From assembly GCF_000807675.2 (NCBI RefSeq), contig NZ_CP019962.1, positions 434,001-498,000 of the forward strand: a stretch of 64,000 nt of DNA, given 5' to 3'. A program made the position numbers and the translations under genes. The DNA is from Eubacterium limosum (lineage in GTDB: Bacteria > Bacillota > Clostridia > Eubacteriales > Eubacteriaceae). The notes beneath the pieces are model-generated. The model did no database searches. It was given only the letters and a program-made list of their open reading frames with translations, and had not been told where the DNA came from. Positions 42,046-49,634 of this stretch are shown piece after piece; within the stretch, counting starts at the first letter, position 1, and each line of letters opens with the position of its first letter.

Positions 42046-42384
42046 ATGCAAGAGCTAGATCATAAGGCGATTGGCCTTCGTATTCGTAAACAAAGAACAT
42101 TTCTGAACATGTCCCGTGATGAATTGGCAAGAAAAATCGGTATCACACCAACCTTCCTTGCCGATATAGAACTGGGGACTAAGGGCTTTTCTCTAAAAAG
42201 CCTGAATCGTTTCTGTGACGTTTTGAAAATGTCCGCCGACGCAATTCTCTACGGCCCCAAAGAATACATGGGGACGAAGTACGCAGCACTGCTGGAGCTT
42301 TTGGAACGCTGTCCAGCAGAAAAAGGAAAATACGCAGAAGAAATTCTGACTCTGTTTTTACTCAGCCATGACCCAGTAGAATAA
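42046..42384 (+). CDS. XRE family helix-turn-helix regulator
   Basis: A 112-residue regulator. Residues 8-65 are a Cro/C1-type helix-turn-helix (IGLRIRKQRTFLNMSRDELA, then RKIGITPTFLADIELGTKGF, then SLKSLNRFCDVL). A short helical tail (ALLELLERCPAEKGKYAEEI, then LTLFLLSH) follows, the usual form of small clostridial regulators. ATG 42046 follows TAGGGGGAATTGT. It is convergent with the agr locus and shares a hairpin terminator with it. A regulatory link with agr is possible but unsupported. Confidence 0.88.
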   Translation: MQELDHKAIGLRIRKQRTFLNMSRDELARKIGITPTFLADIELGTKGFSLKSLNRFCDVLKMSADAILYGPKEYMGTKYAALLELLERCPAEKGKYAEEILTLFLLSHDPVE

Positions 42385-42431
42385 AAAAATGCGGGTGTCC
42401 AAATTGCAGTTGGGCACCTGTTATTTTTTTA
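42385..42431. terminator. Bidirectional terminator between the XRE gene and the agr locus
   Basis: GGTGTCCAA (42394-42402) pairs with TTGGGCACC (42410-42418) with one mismatch. An A-run precedes it and TTATTTTTTT follows, so it works for both convergent transcripts. It overlaps the last codons of the repeat protein at 42421. Confidence 0.75.
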
Positions 42432-42942
42432 CACTCTTAAACATACTGCCAGCGCCCGGCGTCTCCTCCGCTCTGCTCCGAACCGCTTCCCGGATCAGTT
42501 TTGAGCCGATTTCCCGCATTTCGCCAGCTGTGTACCAGGGCTTCGCATAAAGCGTATAATCAATATCGGTACGGTATCCCTGCAAAATCGCCCGGATCTG
42601 CTCCGGCCCCATGCCCTGCCGCACATACTCCGATACGTCAAGCCCTTCCTCTAAACCCATCCGGATCAGGTACATCTTTTTCCAATCCAGATTTTTGTCC
42701 GCATAGATCGATACATCTACCTTTCCTGTAAGCCCTTCCCGTATTTGCCACATCTGGCAGTTTGAATACTCAGGATCGTTATAAAAGGTCACATCCACAC
42801 CGGTCATCAATCCCCAGAAAATTTCCCGTATCTGCTCTGGTGTAAAGGCCTCCGTAATATACGGCGACACATCGAAACCACATTCCATCGCTTCCTGAAT
42901 CACATTCTGCTGTTCTCTTGTATACCTTGGCTTAACGCCCAT
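42421..42942 (-). CDS. Repeat protein overlapping agrB, function unknown
   Basis: A 173-residue soluble protein with no signal or membrane segment. It is built of about six short repeats of some 23-25 residues, each of the form (Q/E)-I-R-x-(G/I)-L-x-x-G-x-D-V-S-x-Y followed by Ala/Gly-Pro/Asp and a helix; examples are MWQIREGLTGKVDVSIYADK, MYLIRMGLEEGLDVSEYVRQ and REIFWGLMTGVDVTFYNDPE. Its ATG 42942 lies 11 bp inside the end of agrB, so it is translationally coupled to the peptide-processing enzyme. I do not recognise a named family. The coupling suggests it works with AgrB/AgrD or is controlled with them. Confidence 0.8.
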   Translation of the reverse strand: MGVKPRYTREQQNVIQEAMECGFDVSPYITEAFTPEQIREIFWGLMTGVDVTFYNDPEYSNCQMWQIREGLTGKVDVSIYADKNLDWKKMYLIRMGLEEGLDVSEYVRQGMGPEQIRAILQGYRTDIDYTLYAKPWYTAGEMREIGSKLIREAVRSRAEETPGAGSMFKSVKK

Positions 42943-43507
42943 TTTTCCACAACCCCAGCAGCATCATCAGCGCCTCAAGGCCCAGGCATTCCGCGGCGAC
43001 CAGACCAAACCGGCTGTTAAAGGCCAGTCCGGCAAGCAGCGCGCAGGCACTGATAACCACCAGTATTCTCCTCGCCCGTTTCCGGTAGTGGGTGCACTCC
43101 GCGTCGTCCAGCGGTTTTGCGCTGTTTTCGACCGGCGCCCATTTGTAGATCACCGGAAAAGCGGACAGCGTAAGCGCCGCGGTAACCACCGCAACCGTCC
43201 CCGCCGGGCAGAACCGGGCAATGAGTAAAACAGAAAGTATTGTGATCCATGACAGCAGATAGCAGACCCCGCGTGTATCGGCGTGGTAACCGCCGGCATA
43301 GGCGCGGATGGCCGCATAAACAATTAAAAAGACTATGGTCTCCGGCAGCATGCCGAGAAGCAGGCCCACCAAAAGCATGGAAGCGTAGTGAACTGCCTTG
43401 AGCATTAAAACTCTGATTCCAAACTGATATATTTCAACATCTTCATCGACCACAATTTCTCTTCTTTTTAATTGATAGATTAATGCGTCAGAAGCTTTTT
43501 CAAACAT
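42932..43507 (-). CDS. agrB: AgrB family peptide-processing protease/exporter
   Basis: A 191-residue membrane cysteine endopeptidase of the accessory gene regulator system, which cleaves and cyclises AgrD. The catalytic His75 and Cys82 are in AYAGGYHADTRGVCYLLSW, in the expected spacing. About five hydrophobic segments follow. ATG 43507 overlaps the agrD stop by one base (TAATG), and its own end overlaps the repeat protein, so agrD-agrB-repeat protein form a coupled set. Length agrees with the family (about 190-210). Confidence 0.93.
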   Translation of the reverse strand: MFEKASDALIYQLKRREIVVDEDVEIYQFGIRVLMLKAVHYASMLLVGLLLGMLPETIVFLIVYAAIRAYAGGYHADTRGVCYLLSWITILSVLLIARFCPAGTVAVVTAALTLSAFPVIYKWAPVENSAKPLDDAECTHYRKRARRILVVISACALLAGLAFNSRFGLVAAECLGLEALMMLLGLWKNGR

Positions 43508-43656
43508 TAGAATTTACGGAGTTTTTTAATATTTACGGGAGCCTTTTCTTGATGATGGATCATCCAACATGCTGTGTTAGCATCTTTGACTGCTTCATGA
43601 TGAGCGACTTTCGCTACATTTTTCAGGATTTTATTTTTGAAACTATCTTTTTTCAT
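43507..43656 (-). CDS. agrD: AgrD-like autoinducing peptide precursor
   Basis: A 49-residue precursor, ATG 43656 (site GAGGTGTACTAA) to TAA 43507. It starts MKKDSFKNKILKNVAKVA, an amphipathic N-terminal leader, and has the core NTACWMIHHQEKAP followed by a basic tail NIKKLRKF. The Cys-Trp-x-x-His-x-Gln-x-x-x-Pro arrangement matches clostridial AgrD, in which the Cys forms a thiolactone ring with a residue four places on. The likely ring is therefore C-W-M-I-H, but the exact cut sites are inferred. The tail is basic, whereas staphylococcal AgrD tails are acidic. Confidence 0.85.
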   Translation of the reverse strand: MKKDSFKNKILKNVAKVAHHEAVKDANTACWMIHHQEKAPVNIKKLRKF

Positions 43657-43815
43657 TTAGTACACCTCATAACATTCTATATTATGTAGTTTATCAGCTG
43701 ATAGATGCTATTATATGTACAAAGCAACCAAATCACCATCTTTATTGTATCAAGAAATAAATCTATGGTCTTTTATATTTTAAATATGTCCCAAGTAAGA
43801 ATTTCCACGCTCTTT
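43657..43815 (-). promoter_or_regulatory. Leader region of agrD
   Basis: A 159-bp AT-rich gap after the kinase. A TATAAT -10 (minus strand, about 43713-43718) lacks a consensus -35 at 17 bp, which fits a promoter needing an activator such as the LytTR regulator. A small palindrome, ATCAGCTGAT, lies near 43693-43702. I could not identify a convincing LytTR direct-repeat pair by eye. Confidence 0.35.
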
Positions 43816-45108
43816 TTACGACGCAGATATTAAAATTTTAACCTTAAACTCTTCTTCTATTTTATATTGAATAGTTCCATTATACTTTTCAATTGCTGTC
43901 TTTACATTTTTCAAACCAACACCCATATGTTCTCCCTGTTTTGTACTTTTCAATTCATTATTTTTATTATTCACTTTGCCATTATAGCTATTACAAATAA
44001 CAACTGTTATAAAATCATTAAATTTGAATATTCTAAGGCTTATATGTCGTTTATCTATTGGAAGTTCAAGACATGCATCAATTGCGTTATCCAATAAATT
44101 AGAAAAAATCGTAGTCACGTCAAAAAAATCCATAAATCCAATGTCTATGTCTTCAACTTCTAACATGACATCTATACTATTTTCATCACACTTTATTAAT
44201 TTATTATTGATGATTATTGTTAAAAAGCGATTACTACATTTAAAACGGCTTCCCAACTCATCCATCTTTCTATATATTGTTCTAGCATAACTATGAGCCA
44301 TATCACCATTGTCATTAGCATAAAGTTCTTCAAAAGTTTGCATATGATTTTTCATATCATGTATCAATCGTCTCGAATAATCATATTGTGCTTCAATACT
44401 TTTATAATAAGTATTTTGCATCATTACCTGCTGTTCTTTCAAGTCCATATCTCTTTCCAATTGATAGCGTTTTGATATGGCTTCGAATAGGTATACCAAA
44501 TATATATCTAATCCAATAAATCCAAAACAAATATATGCTAAAGCAATTCCAGATGAACTTTGTTGTATTGTTATATAAAAATAATATAGCACACTTATTT
44601 CAAAAACTGCCAATAACATTAAAAAGATATTTTGTACAATTTTAAGTGTATTTAATTCATTCTTTTTAAATATAGATACAAAAATATAAAATCCACATAA
44701 CAAAATTATTTGATTGCAGATTCCAGAAAGAAATAAAAAATTAAAACTTTCCTCAACACCTTCTATCGTAGTATCCATTATTAAAGAAACAATTACGACT
44801 GATATAACATCTGAAAAGATTATATAAAGCGCAAAGACAAAATCATATATTAGCATCCATTTCTTATCAAATATAAAAAGTGAGTAACTAACTAAGCATA
44901 ATGATAACAATAAAAAAGTTATTTTAAGTATAGGAATTCCTAAGATATTCAATCCTATTGCAATAATAACAAATAATAAAAAGCTTATAAAATAATTAAA
45001 TTTTTCTTTATATTTTCTATCATATACTTCGGACATAAAACGAAACATAATATATCCTGTAATCCCATATGATAAAGCCATATCCAATATATAAATCCAC
45101 TTATCCAT
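43816..45108 (-). CDS. AgrC-like GHKL sensor histidine kinase
   Basis: A 430-residue receptor kinase. Six membrane segments lie within residues 1-215. The dimerisation region has the phospho-acceptor in SRRLIHDMKNHMQTFEELYA, and a GHKL ATPase follows with FSNLLDNAIDACLEL (N box) and GEHMGVGLKNVKTAIEKYNG (G box). It should sense the cyclic peptide made from AgrD and signal to the LytTR regulator upstream. The coding sequence is much AT-richer than its flanks (many ATA, TTA and AAA codons), as are agrD and the leader between. This may reflect transfer or fast divergence of the receptor-peptide pair. Confidence 0.88.
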   Translation of the reverse strand: MDKWIYILDMALSYGITGYIMFRFMSEVYDRKYKEKFNYFISFLLFVIIAIGLNILGIPILKITFLLLSLCLVSYSLFIFDKKWMLIYDFVFALYIIFSDVISVVIVSLIMDTTIEGVEESFNFLFLSGICNQIILLCGFYIFVSIFKKNELNTLKIVQNIFLMLLAVFEISVLYYFYITIQQSSSGIALAYICFGFIGLDIYLVYLFEAISKRYQLERDMDLKEQQVMMQNTYYKSIEAQYDYSRRLIHDMKNHMQTFEELYANDNGDMAHSYARTIYRKMDELGSRFKCSNRFLTIIINNKLIKCDENSIDVMLEVEDIDIGFMDFFDVTTIFSNLLDNAIDACLELPIDKRHISLRIFKFNDFITVVICNSYNGKVNNKNNELKSTKQGEHMGVGLKNVKTAIEKYNGTIQYKIEEEFKVKILISAS

Positions 45109-45143
45109 ACTCTTCCCCTAAACTTATCCTCCTAGCCAATCCT

Positions 45144-45863
45144 CTACAACAGCTTAAAATTCTCCTCAATATAATCAAACAGCCGCGCCTTAAATTCCAC
45201 GGCCCGTTTCTGGGCGATGGGCAGGGTTTCGCCATTGTCCAGATACAGGTCGGCGCCCGCAATACGCTTACAGTGAAACAGGTTCACGATCACGCTCTTG
45301 TGGCAGTATTCAAAGTCAAAGTCCTTAACCTTTTCCATGATCTCACTCAGAACGCCGCTAAATTCAAAATCGCCCTGGGTGGTGCTCATTTTAATCTTCC
45401 GCCGCACACGCTCAAAATAATAAATGTCATTGCTGGCAAAAACCTTCAGCTCGCCGCCCATCACCAGAGAGATGTCATGGCTCTTGTTTTCCTTTTCAAT
45501 AAAATCAAACACCTCGGTCAGCACCATGTTTACCTTAGCCGTGTTAAAGGGCTTGACCAGGTATTCAAACGCGTGCACAGCAAAGGCGTTGCGCATGTAG
45601 TGAGTGTAGCTGGTGATAAAGATAATCTTGACCCGGGCGTCCCACTTGCGGATCTGCTTGGCCGTATCAATCCCATCGGTTTCCGGCATCTCCACGTCAA
45701 GAAAAAGGATATCAAACTGGATACGGTCTTCAAGCACTTCACTGCCGTCGTGATAGACGTATGTCTCCACATCAATATTGTGTTCCTCACCATATCTGAT
45801 AATGAGCGCCTCCAGCTTTTCTGCAATCAAAGCATTGTCGTCACAAATCCCAATTCTAATCAT
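45144..45863 (-). CDS. AgrA-like LytTR response regulator
   Basis: A 239-residue regulator. The receiver domain (1-125) has Asp pair IGICDDNALIAE, phospho-acceptor Asp56 in FDILFLDVEMPETDG and Lys in EYLVKPFNTAKV. The LytTR DNA-binding domain (about 140-238) shows IYYFERVRRKIKMSTTQGDF and the late CHKSVIVNLFHCKRIAGADL. It should be phosphorylated by the kinase 35 bp downstream and activate agrDB. Start: ATG 45863 fits the AAAGG site; GTG 45872 is an alternative. Base composition is normal, unlike the kinase. Confidence 0.88.
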   Translation of the reverse strand: MIRIGICDDNALIAEKLEALIIRYGEEHNIDVETYVYHDGSEVLEDRIQFDILFLDVEMPETDGIDTAKQIRKWDARVKIIFITSYTHYMRNAFAVHAFEYLVKPFNTAKVNMVLTEVFDFIEKENKSHDISLVMGGELKVFASNDIYYFERVRRKIKMSTTQGDFEFSGVLSEIMEKVKDFDFEYCHKSVIVNLFHCKRIAGADLYLDNGETLPIAQKRAVEFKARLFDYIEENFKLL

Positions 45864-46009
45864 CCCATCCACTGCCTTTCCAGTATTTCTTTCATTATAC
45901 CATATTTTCTTCCCGCACCCTATACAAAGCCATCGTGAAGATTATTTCCCCTTAATAATTTTATACCATAAAAATACTCTATAAAAACGAAGATTTCAAG
46001 ATTTTTTTC

Positions 46010-46039
46010 AAAAAAAGAAGCCCCGGCGTTTGGAGCTTC
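46010..46039 (-). terminator. Distal terminator of the riboswitch RNA
   Basis: GAAGCTCC (46039-46032) pairs, with one G-T pair, with GGGGCTTC (46024-46017), followed by TTTTTTT on the minus strand. It separates the RNA from the agr response-regulator gene. Confidence 0.8.
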
Positions 46040-46165
46040 TCAAAAAAGGGAGGGGTTTTTCAGCCTCGCTGACTGAAAAGAGGATTTAATGACGCCTGTC
46101 TGATGGAACAGGCATTATGAGATTTAATTAAATACGAATGATAAGGTGACCGTCCTTAAATTCCA

Positions 46166-46197
46166 TAAAAAAATCCCTCTCGGATTCAGAGAGGGAT
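46166..46197 (-). terminator. Riboswitch-linked terminator
   Basis: ATCCCTCTC-TGAATCC-GAGAGGGAT followed by TTTTTTT on the minus strand, about 90 bases after the cobalamin aptamer. It is the likely expression platform. Confidence 0.85.
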
Positions 46198-46285
46198 GAA
46201 CGAACACAGTATAATCTGGATGGTAAGGGTTTTTGTTTCGTTTCTTAAGCACTCTAAATCGGAGTCTTTTAAGAACCAATCACTA

Positions 46286-46415
46286 TGTCGGTCTTCTGGC
46301 TCAGCAATATCATCTTTCCGCCTTCCCATCATCGTTGACAGTGGCTTTTCAGAAAGCATTTTGCATTACAGCTGCGATTACAGCAAGGGATTCTCACCCT
46401 TTTCCCACTACATAG
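46286..46415 (-). promoter_or_regulatory. Cobalamin riboswitch aptamer 1
   Basis: On the minus strand the order GTGGGAAAAGGGTGAGAATCCC, then GCTGTAATCGCAGC, then the B12-box region AAAGCCACTGTC, then GATGGGAAGGCGG, then GAGCCAGAAGACCGAC matches the conserved core of the cobalamin (AdoCbl) riboswitch. The final GCC of the usual GACCTGCC is altered to GACCGAC. It is followed by a terminator, so control by premature termination is expected. Confidence 0.88.
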
Positions 46416-46440
46416 GATCATTCAATATTTAATTAACTTC

Positions 46441-46469
46441 ATCATACGCCCTTTGAGCGGCTTTGTCAA
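46441..46469 (-). promoter_or_regulatory. Strong promoter of the riboswitch RNA
   Basis: TTGACA (46464-46469), 17-bp spacer, TATGAT (46441-46446) on the minus strand. The -35 overlaps the stop codon of the MATE gene (TGA at 46466-46468). The riboswitch RNA thus has its own promoter and is not only a read-through product. Confidence 0.75.
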
Positions 46470-47857
46470 CAACTTCTTTTTAAATATTTACGATTATTAA
46501 AGCCTGCCTTCTCTGGCCGCCAGCTGCCTTTATAATAATAGAGCACCAGTACCGCCCCTGTCACAATCCAGGTCAGCGGATAGCTGATGTAGATCATGCG
46601 CGCGTCGTGGACAAACCGCAGGGTGGTAAAAATCCAGCCCAGCCGCAGGCCGCACATGCACAAAAGCGTGATGATCATAGGGATTACCGTGGCCCCGGCC
46701 CCCCGCAGCACGCCCACAAATACCTGATCCGCGGCGTAAATACCATAAAGGGGCACCACGGTGTAAAGCTGGCGCATGCCGTTTAAAACCACTGTTTCGT
46801 CCGAGGTAAACATGCCCAGAATCAGACGGGCGTTCAGGATAATGGCTGCGCCCAGGCCGATGGTTACGCCCACGCACAAAAGCAGGCAGACGTTTTTGCC
46901 CTTTACCACCCTCTCCCAGCGCCCAGCGCCCATGTTCTGCCCTACAAAGCTGGAAATTGCCAGGCAGAAGGCGTCAATGGGCATAAAAAGAAATCCGTCA
47001 ATTTTCATATAGGCGGTAAACCCGGCCATGACCTCCAGCCCAAAGGTATTGATCTGGGACTGGACCACTACGTTGGAGAAGCAGACCAGCACAGACTGCA
47101 GTCCGGCGGGCAGGCCAATACGCACGATATCCCTGAACACCTGTGCGTGAAACCGGATTTTGGCCAGCCGGAGCCGGTAGATGGGATCAGCCCTCAGCAG
47201 AATAATGACAATCAGCACAGCGGCGGCCATCTGTGAAAACACCGTGGCCAGTGCAGCGCCGGCCACGCCCATGCCAAGGGGCCCCACAAAGAGCAGGTCA
47301 AGGCCGATGTTCAGCACAACGGTGACCACCAGGCAGGCCAGCGGGGTTTTGGAATCGCCAACCGCACGCAGAATCCCGCTGCCAATGTTGTACAAAGTCA
47401 TGGGGATCATGCCCAGAAAATAGATGCGGATATAGGGCACGGCGTATGCAAGCCCGGCCTCGGGGATGTTCATCATCCGCAGCATGGCCGGCGCAAAGGC
47501 CAGGCCCAGGACAGTGAGCGCAAGGCCGGCCGCCAGGCTCAGGGCCACGGCGGTGTGCACAGCCTCCTGCACCTTGTCGTATTTCCGGCTGCCGAAAAAC
47601 TGTGAAATCAGCACGCTGGCCCCGATGGACAGGCCGATGAAAAAATAGATCATAAAGGTGATGAGCAGGCTGCTCGCGCCCACGGCGGCCAGGGCATTTG
47701 CGCCCACAAAACGGCCGACGATCACAGCGTCCACGGTGTTGTACAGCTGCTGGCAGAGGTTTGAGAACATGAGGGGCAGGGCGAACAGCAGCAGCTGCCG
47801 ACCAATCTTCCCCTCGGTCATCTGGCCTTTTAACGGGATTTCACGGGTTTCTTCCAT
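46466..47857 (-). CDS. MATE family efflux transporter
   Basis: A 463-residue, twelve-helix MATE transporter, exporting cationic organic compounds by Na+ or H+ exchange. Both halves start with the family pattern (LLLFALPLMFSNLCQQLYNT, then VDAVIVGRFVGANALAAVGA; and IVRIGLPAGLQSVLVCFSNV). It lies 15 bp after the DppF-like ATPase gene on the same strand, so it appears to be the last gene of the riboswitch-headed ABC operon. A MATE pump in a B12-regulated import operon is unexpected; it could act on a related metal chelate or simply share the transcript. A tail of basic residues (NNRKYLKRSC) ends it. Confidence 0.9.
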   Translation of the reverse strand: MEETREIPLKGQMTEGKIGRQLLLFALPLMFSNLCQQLYNTVDAVIVGRFVGANALAAVGASSLLITFMIYFFIGLSIGASVLISQFFGSRKYDKVQEAVHTAVALSLAAGLALTVLGLAFAPAMLRMMNIPEAGLAYAVPYIRIYFLGMIPMTLYNIGSGILRAVGDSKTPLACLVVTVVLNIGLDLLFVGPLGMGVAGAALATVFSQMAAAVLIVIILLRADPIYRLRLAKIRFHAQVFRDIVRIGLPAGLQSVLVCFSNVVVQSQINTFGLEVMAGFTAYMKIDGFLFMPIDAFCLAISSFVGQNMGAGRWERVVKGKNVCLLLCVGVTIGLGAAIILNARLILGMFTSDETVVLNGMRQLYTVVPLYGIYAADQVFVGVLRGAGATVIPMIITLLCMCGLRLGWIFTTLRFVHDARMIYISYPLTWIVTGAVLVLYYYKGSWRPEKAGFNNRKYLKRSC

Positions 47858-47871
47858 AATGCTTTCCTTAA

Positions 47872-48843
47872 CTAATAGAGATGACAGGCCACCTGGTGGC
47901 CTGGCGCCACGTCCTTCAGGCGTGGCTTTTCGGCTTTGCAGACGGGCATGCGTTTCTCACACCGCCCGGCAAAGGGGCAGCCCGGAGGCAGCTCCAGCGG
48001 GCTCGGCGGATCGCCGGGGATGGTTTCGATTTTCTTGCAGCAGTCCATATGCAGCGAGAACACCGACCCCAAAAGCGCCTGGGTGTAGGGGTGCATGGCT
48101 GTTTCACACAGCTCTCCGCCGCCCACGGTCTCCACGATATTGCCCAGGTACATGACAGCCAGCCGGTGGCTCAGGCTCTGGACCAGGGCCATGTCGTGGC
48201 AGATAAAGATCATGGCAATGTTTTTTTCCTTCTGAAGCCGGGTCAGCAGCGCCACGATTTTCTTCTGGATGGAAACGTCCAGGGCCGAGGTGGCCTCGTC
48301 GCAGACCAGCACCTCGGGGTTCAGGGCCAGCGCTCTGGCGATGCCCACGCGCTGGAGCTGTCCGCCGCTCATGCTGTGGGGGTAGCGCTGCATAAAATCA
48401 GCGTCCAGTTCTACCATCTCAAGCAGTTCCCTGGCCTTTTCCGACCGCTGTTTCCGGAGGAGCCGGCCAAAATTGACAAGCGGCTCGGTAATAATGTCGC
48501 CCACTCGCATTTTTGGGCTGAAGGAGGCAGCGGGGTCCTGGAAGACCATCTGGATATGCTGTCTTTTCCGCCGGGCCTCCTCGCCCGAGAGCCCGGCAAT
48601 ATCTTTTCCTCTAAAGTATATCGCACCGGCAGTGGGCTTTTCAAGCTGCACCAGCATTTTTACAAAGGTACTTTTTCCGCAGCCGCTTTCTCCCACAATG
48701 CCAAGGGTCTCCCCGCGCCGCGCCGCCAGGCTGATGCTGTCGCAGGCTGTAAGGGGCCGGCCGTCTGAGGTATGAAAGCGTTTGGTCAGCCCTCTGGTTT
48801 CCAGGATGATTTCATGATTTTCAGACAAAGCGCGCACCTCCAA
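47872..48843 (-). CDS. ABC transporter ATPase, DppF/OppF/NikE type
   Basis: A 323-residue ATPase of the peptide/nickel importer family. Walker A GIVGESGCGKSTFVK (about residue 45), signature HSMSGGQLQRVGIARALALN and Walker B VLVCDEATSALD are intact. The C-terminal extension has the Cys cluster of the oligopeptide_HPY region (PPGCPFAGRCEKRMPVCKAE, then ending HQVACHLY), which binds an iron-sulfur cluster in relatives. Its start overlaps the end of the partner ATPase by 23 bp. Energises uptake through the permeases at 51526-53313. Confidence 0.9.
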   Translation of the reverse strand: MEVRALSENHEIILETRGLTKRFHTSDGRPLTACDSISLAARRGETLGIVGESGCGKSTFVKMLVQLEKPTAGAIYFRGKDIAGLSGEEARRKRQHIQMVFQDPAASFSPKMRVGDIITEPLVNFGRLLRKQRSEKARELLEMVELDADFMQRYPHSMSGGQLQRVGIARALALNPEVLVCDEATSALDVSIQKKIVALLTRLQKEKNIAMIFICHDMALVQSLSHRLAVMYLGNIVETVGGGELCETAMHPYTQALLGSVFSLHMDCCKKIETIPGDPPSPLELPPGCPFAGRCEKRMPVCKAEKPRLKDVAPGHQVACHLY

Positions 48844-49606
48844 GCTCGGGCACTGCTGCCACCAGTTCTTTTGTGTATTCCTGTCTGGGATGAAGGATCA
48901 CCTCTTCCCGGGTGCCGCTCTCCACAATCTCGCCGGCCCGCATGACAATGATCCGGTCTGCCATATACGCGGCCACGCCCAGGTTATGTGTGACGATCAT
49001 GATCCCTGTGCCAAAGTTCTGGCGGAGGGCCATCATCTGGCGCACAATCTGGGCCTGGGTGGTCACATCAAGAGCGCTGGTGGGCTCATCGGCCAGCAGC
49101 AGATCGGGCTCAAAAGCCATGGCCATGGCAATGCCCACCCGCTGCCGCATGCCGCCGCTCAGCTGAAAGGGGTAGCTGTCCATGATGTTTCCCGCGTCGG
49201 GCAGGCGCATGCGTGTCAGCATCTCCACGGCGCGGTCCCGGGCGCTGTCCCTTGTCACAGCCTTGTGGGTCTGGATATAGTTCACAAATTGCCGGCCGAT
49301 TTTGCGAATGGGGTTGAGCGTGCTTCCGCTGTCCTGAAAAATCATGGCGATGCGGCTGCCCCGCAGGTCCCGCCAGTCCTCCGGCGTTTTCTGGAGCAGG
49401 GGCTCCTCATCAAAAAGAATCTCGCCGCCGGTGACCCGCCCATTTCCCGGCAGCAGGCCGAGAATGGAGCGGATTACCGTGGTTTTTCCGCTGCCGCTCT
49501 CCCCCACAACACTGATGATCTCATGCTTTTTCATGTGCAGGTCAAAGTGCGCCACCGCCGGCGGTTTTTCACCGTACTGTACGCTCATATCCCGGATTTT
49601 CAGCAT
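48821..49606 (-). CDS. ABC transporter ATPase, DppD/OppD/NikD type
   Basis: A 261-residue ATPase. Walker A SVVGESGSGKTTVIRS, Q-loop MIFQDSGSTLNPI, signature FQLSGGMRQRVGIAMAMAFE, Walker B LLADEPTSALDV and switch His MIVTHNL are present. It is shorter than OppD (about 330) because the C-terminal Cys-rich region is missing, as is common in NikD-like subunits. It overlaps its partner ATPase by 23 bp, which indicates coupled translation and a heterodimer. Confidence 0.9.
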   Translation of the reverse strand: MLKIRDMSVQYGEKPPAVAHFDLHMKKHEIISVVGESGSGKTTVIRSILGLLPGNGRVTGGEILFDEEPLLQKTPEDWRDLRGSRIAMIFQDSGSTLNPIRKIGRQFVNYIQTHKAVTRDSARDRAVEMLTRMRLPDAGNIMDSYPFQLSGGMRQRVGIAMAMAFEPDLLLADEPTSALDVTTQAQIVRQMMALRQNFGTGIMIVTHNLGVAAYMADRIIVMRAGEIVESGTREEVILHPRQEYTKELVAAVPELGGARFV

Positions 49607-49634
49607 CTTTTTCTCCTCTCATTAGCGCGCCTGC

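Larger units (their letters stand above)
46010..46434 (-). ncRNA. Candidate riboswitch-controlled small RNA (no protein gene)
   Basis: A transcription unit of about 425 bases predicted from sequence: promoter 46441-46469, cobalamin riboswitch 46286-46415, terminator 46166-46197, a tail of about 125 bases, and a second terminator 46010-46039. Between the two terminators I find only 12- and 9-codon frames without binding sites. The tail can fold into hairpins (GCCTGT...ACAGGC near 46110 and TTTTCAG...CTGAAAA near 46068). The design recalls the AdoCbl-controlled RNAs EutX (Enterococcus) and Rli55 (Listeria), in which ligand shortens an RNA that otherwise sequesters a regulator. Homology to those is not shown. 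Confidence 0.65.

Noticed and set aside
43657-43815. Well-defined AgrA-type direct repeats before agrD
   Set aside because: No pair of LytTR-like half-sites with consistent spacing could be recognised by eye, so no operator is called there.
46120-46164. 12-codon frame (MEFKDGHLIIRI) after the riboswitch terminator
   Set aside because: Its ATG directly follows the terminator T-run with no binding site, so it is unlikely to be translated.
46040-46165. Dual ANTAR hairpins in the tail of the riboswitch RNA
   Set aside because: ANTAR targets need two hairpins with six-base loops having A at 1 and G at 4. I found only one possible loop (AGCGAG near 46068), and it needs a bulge; the other hairpin loops do not fit.
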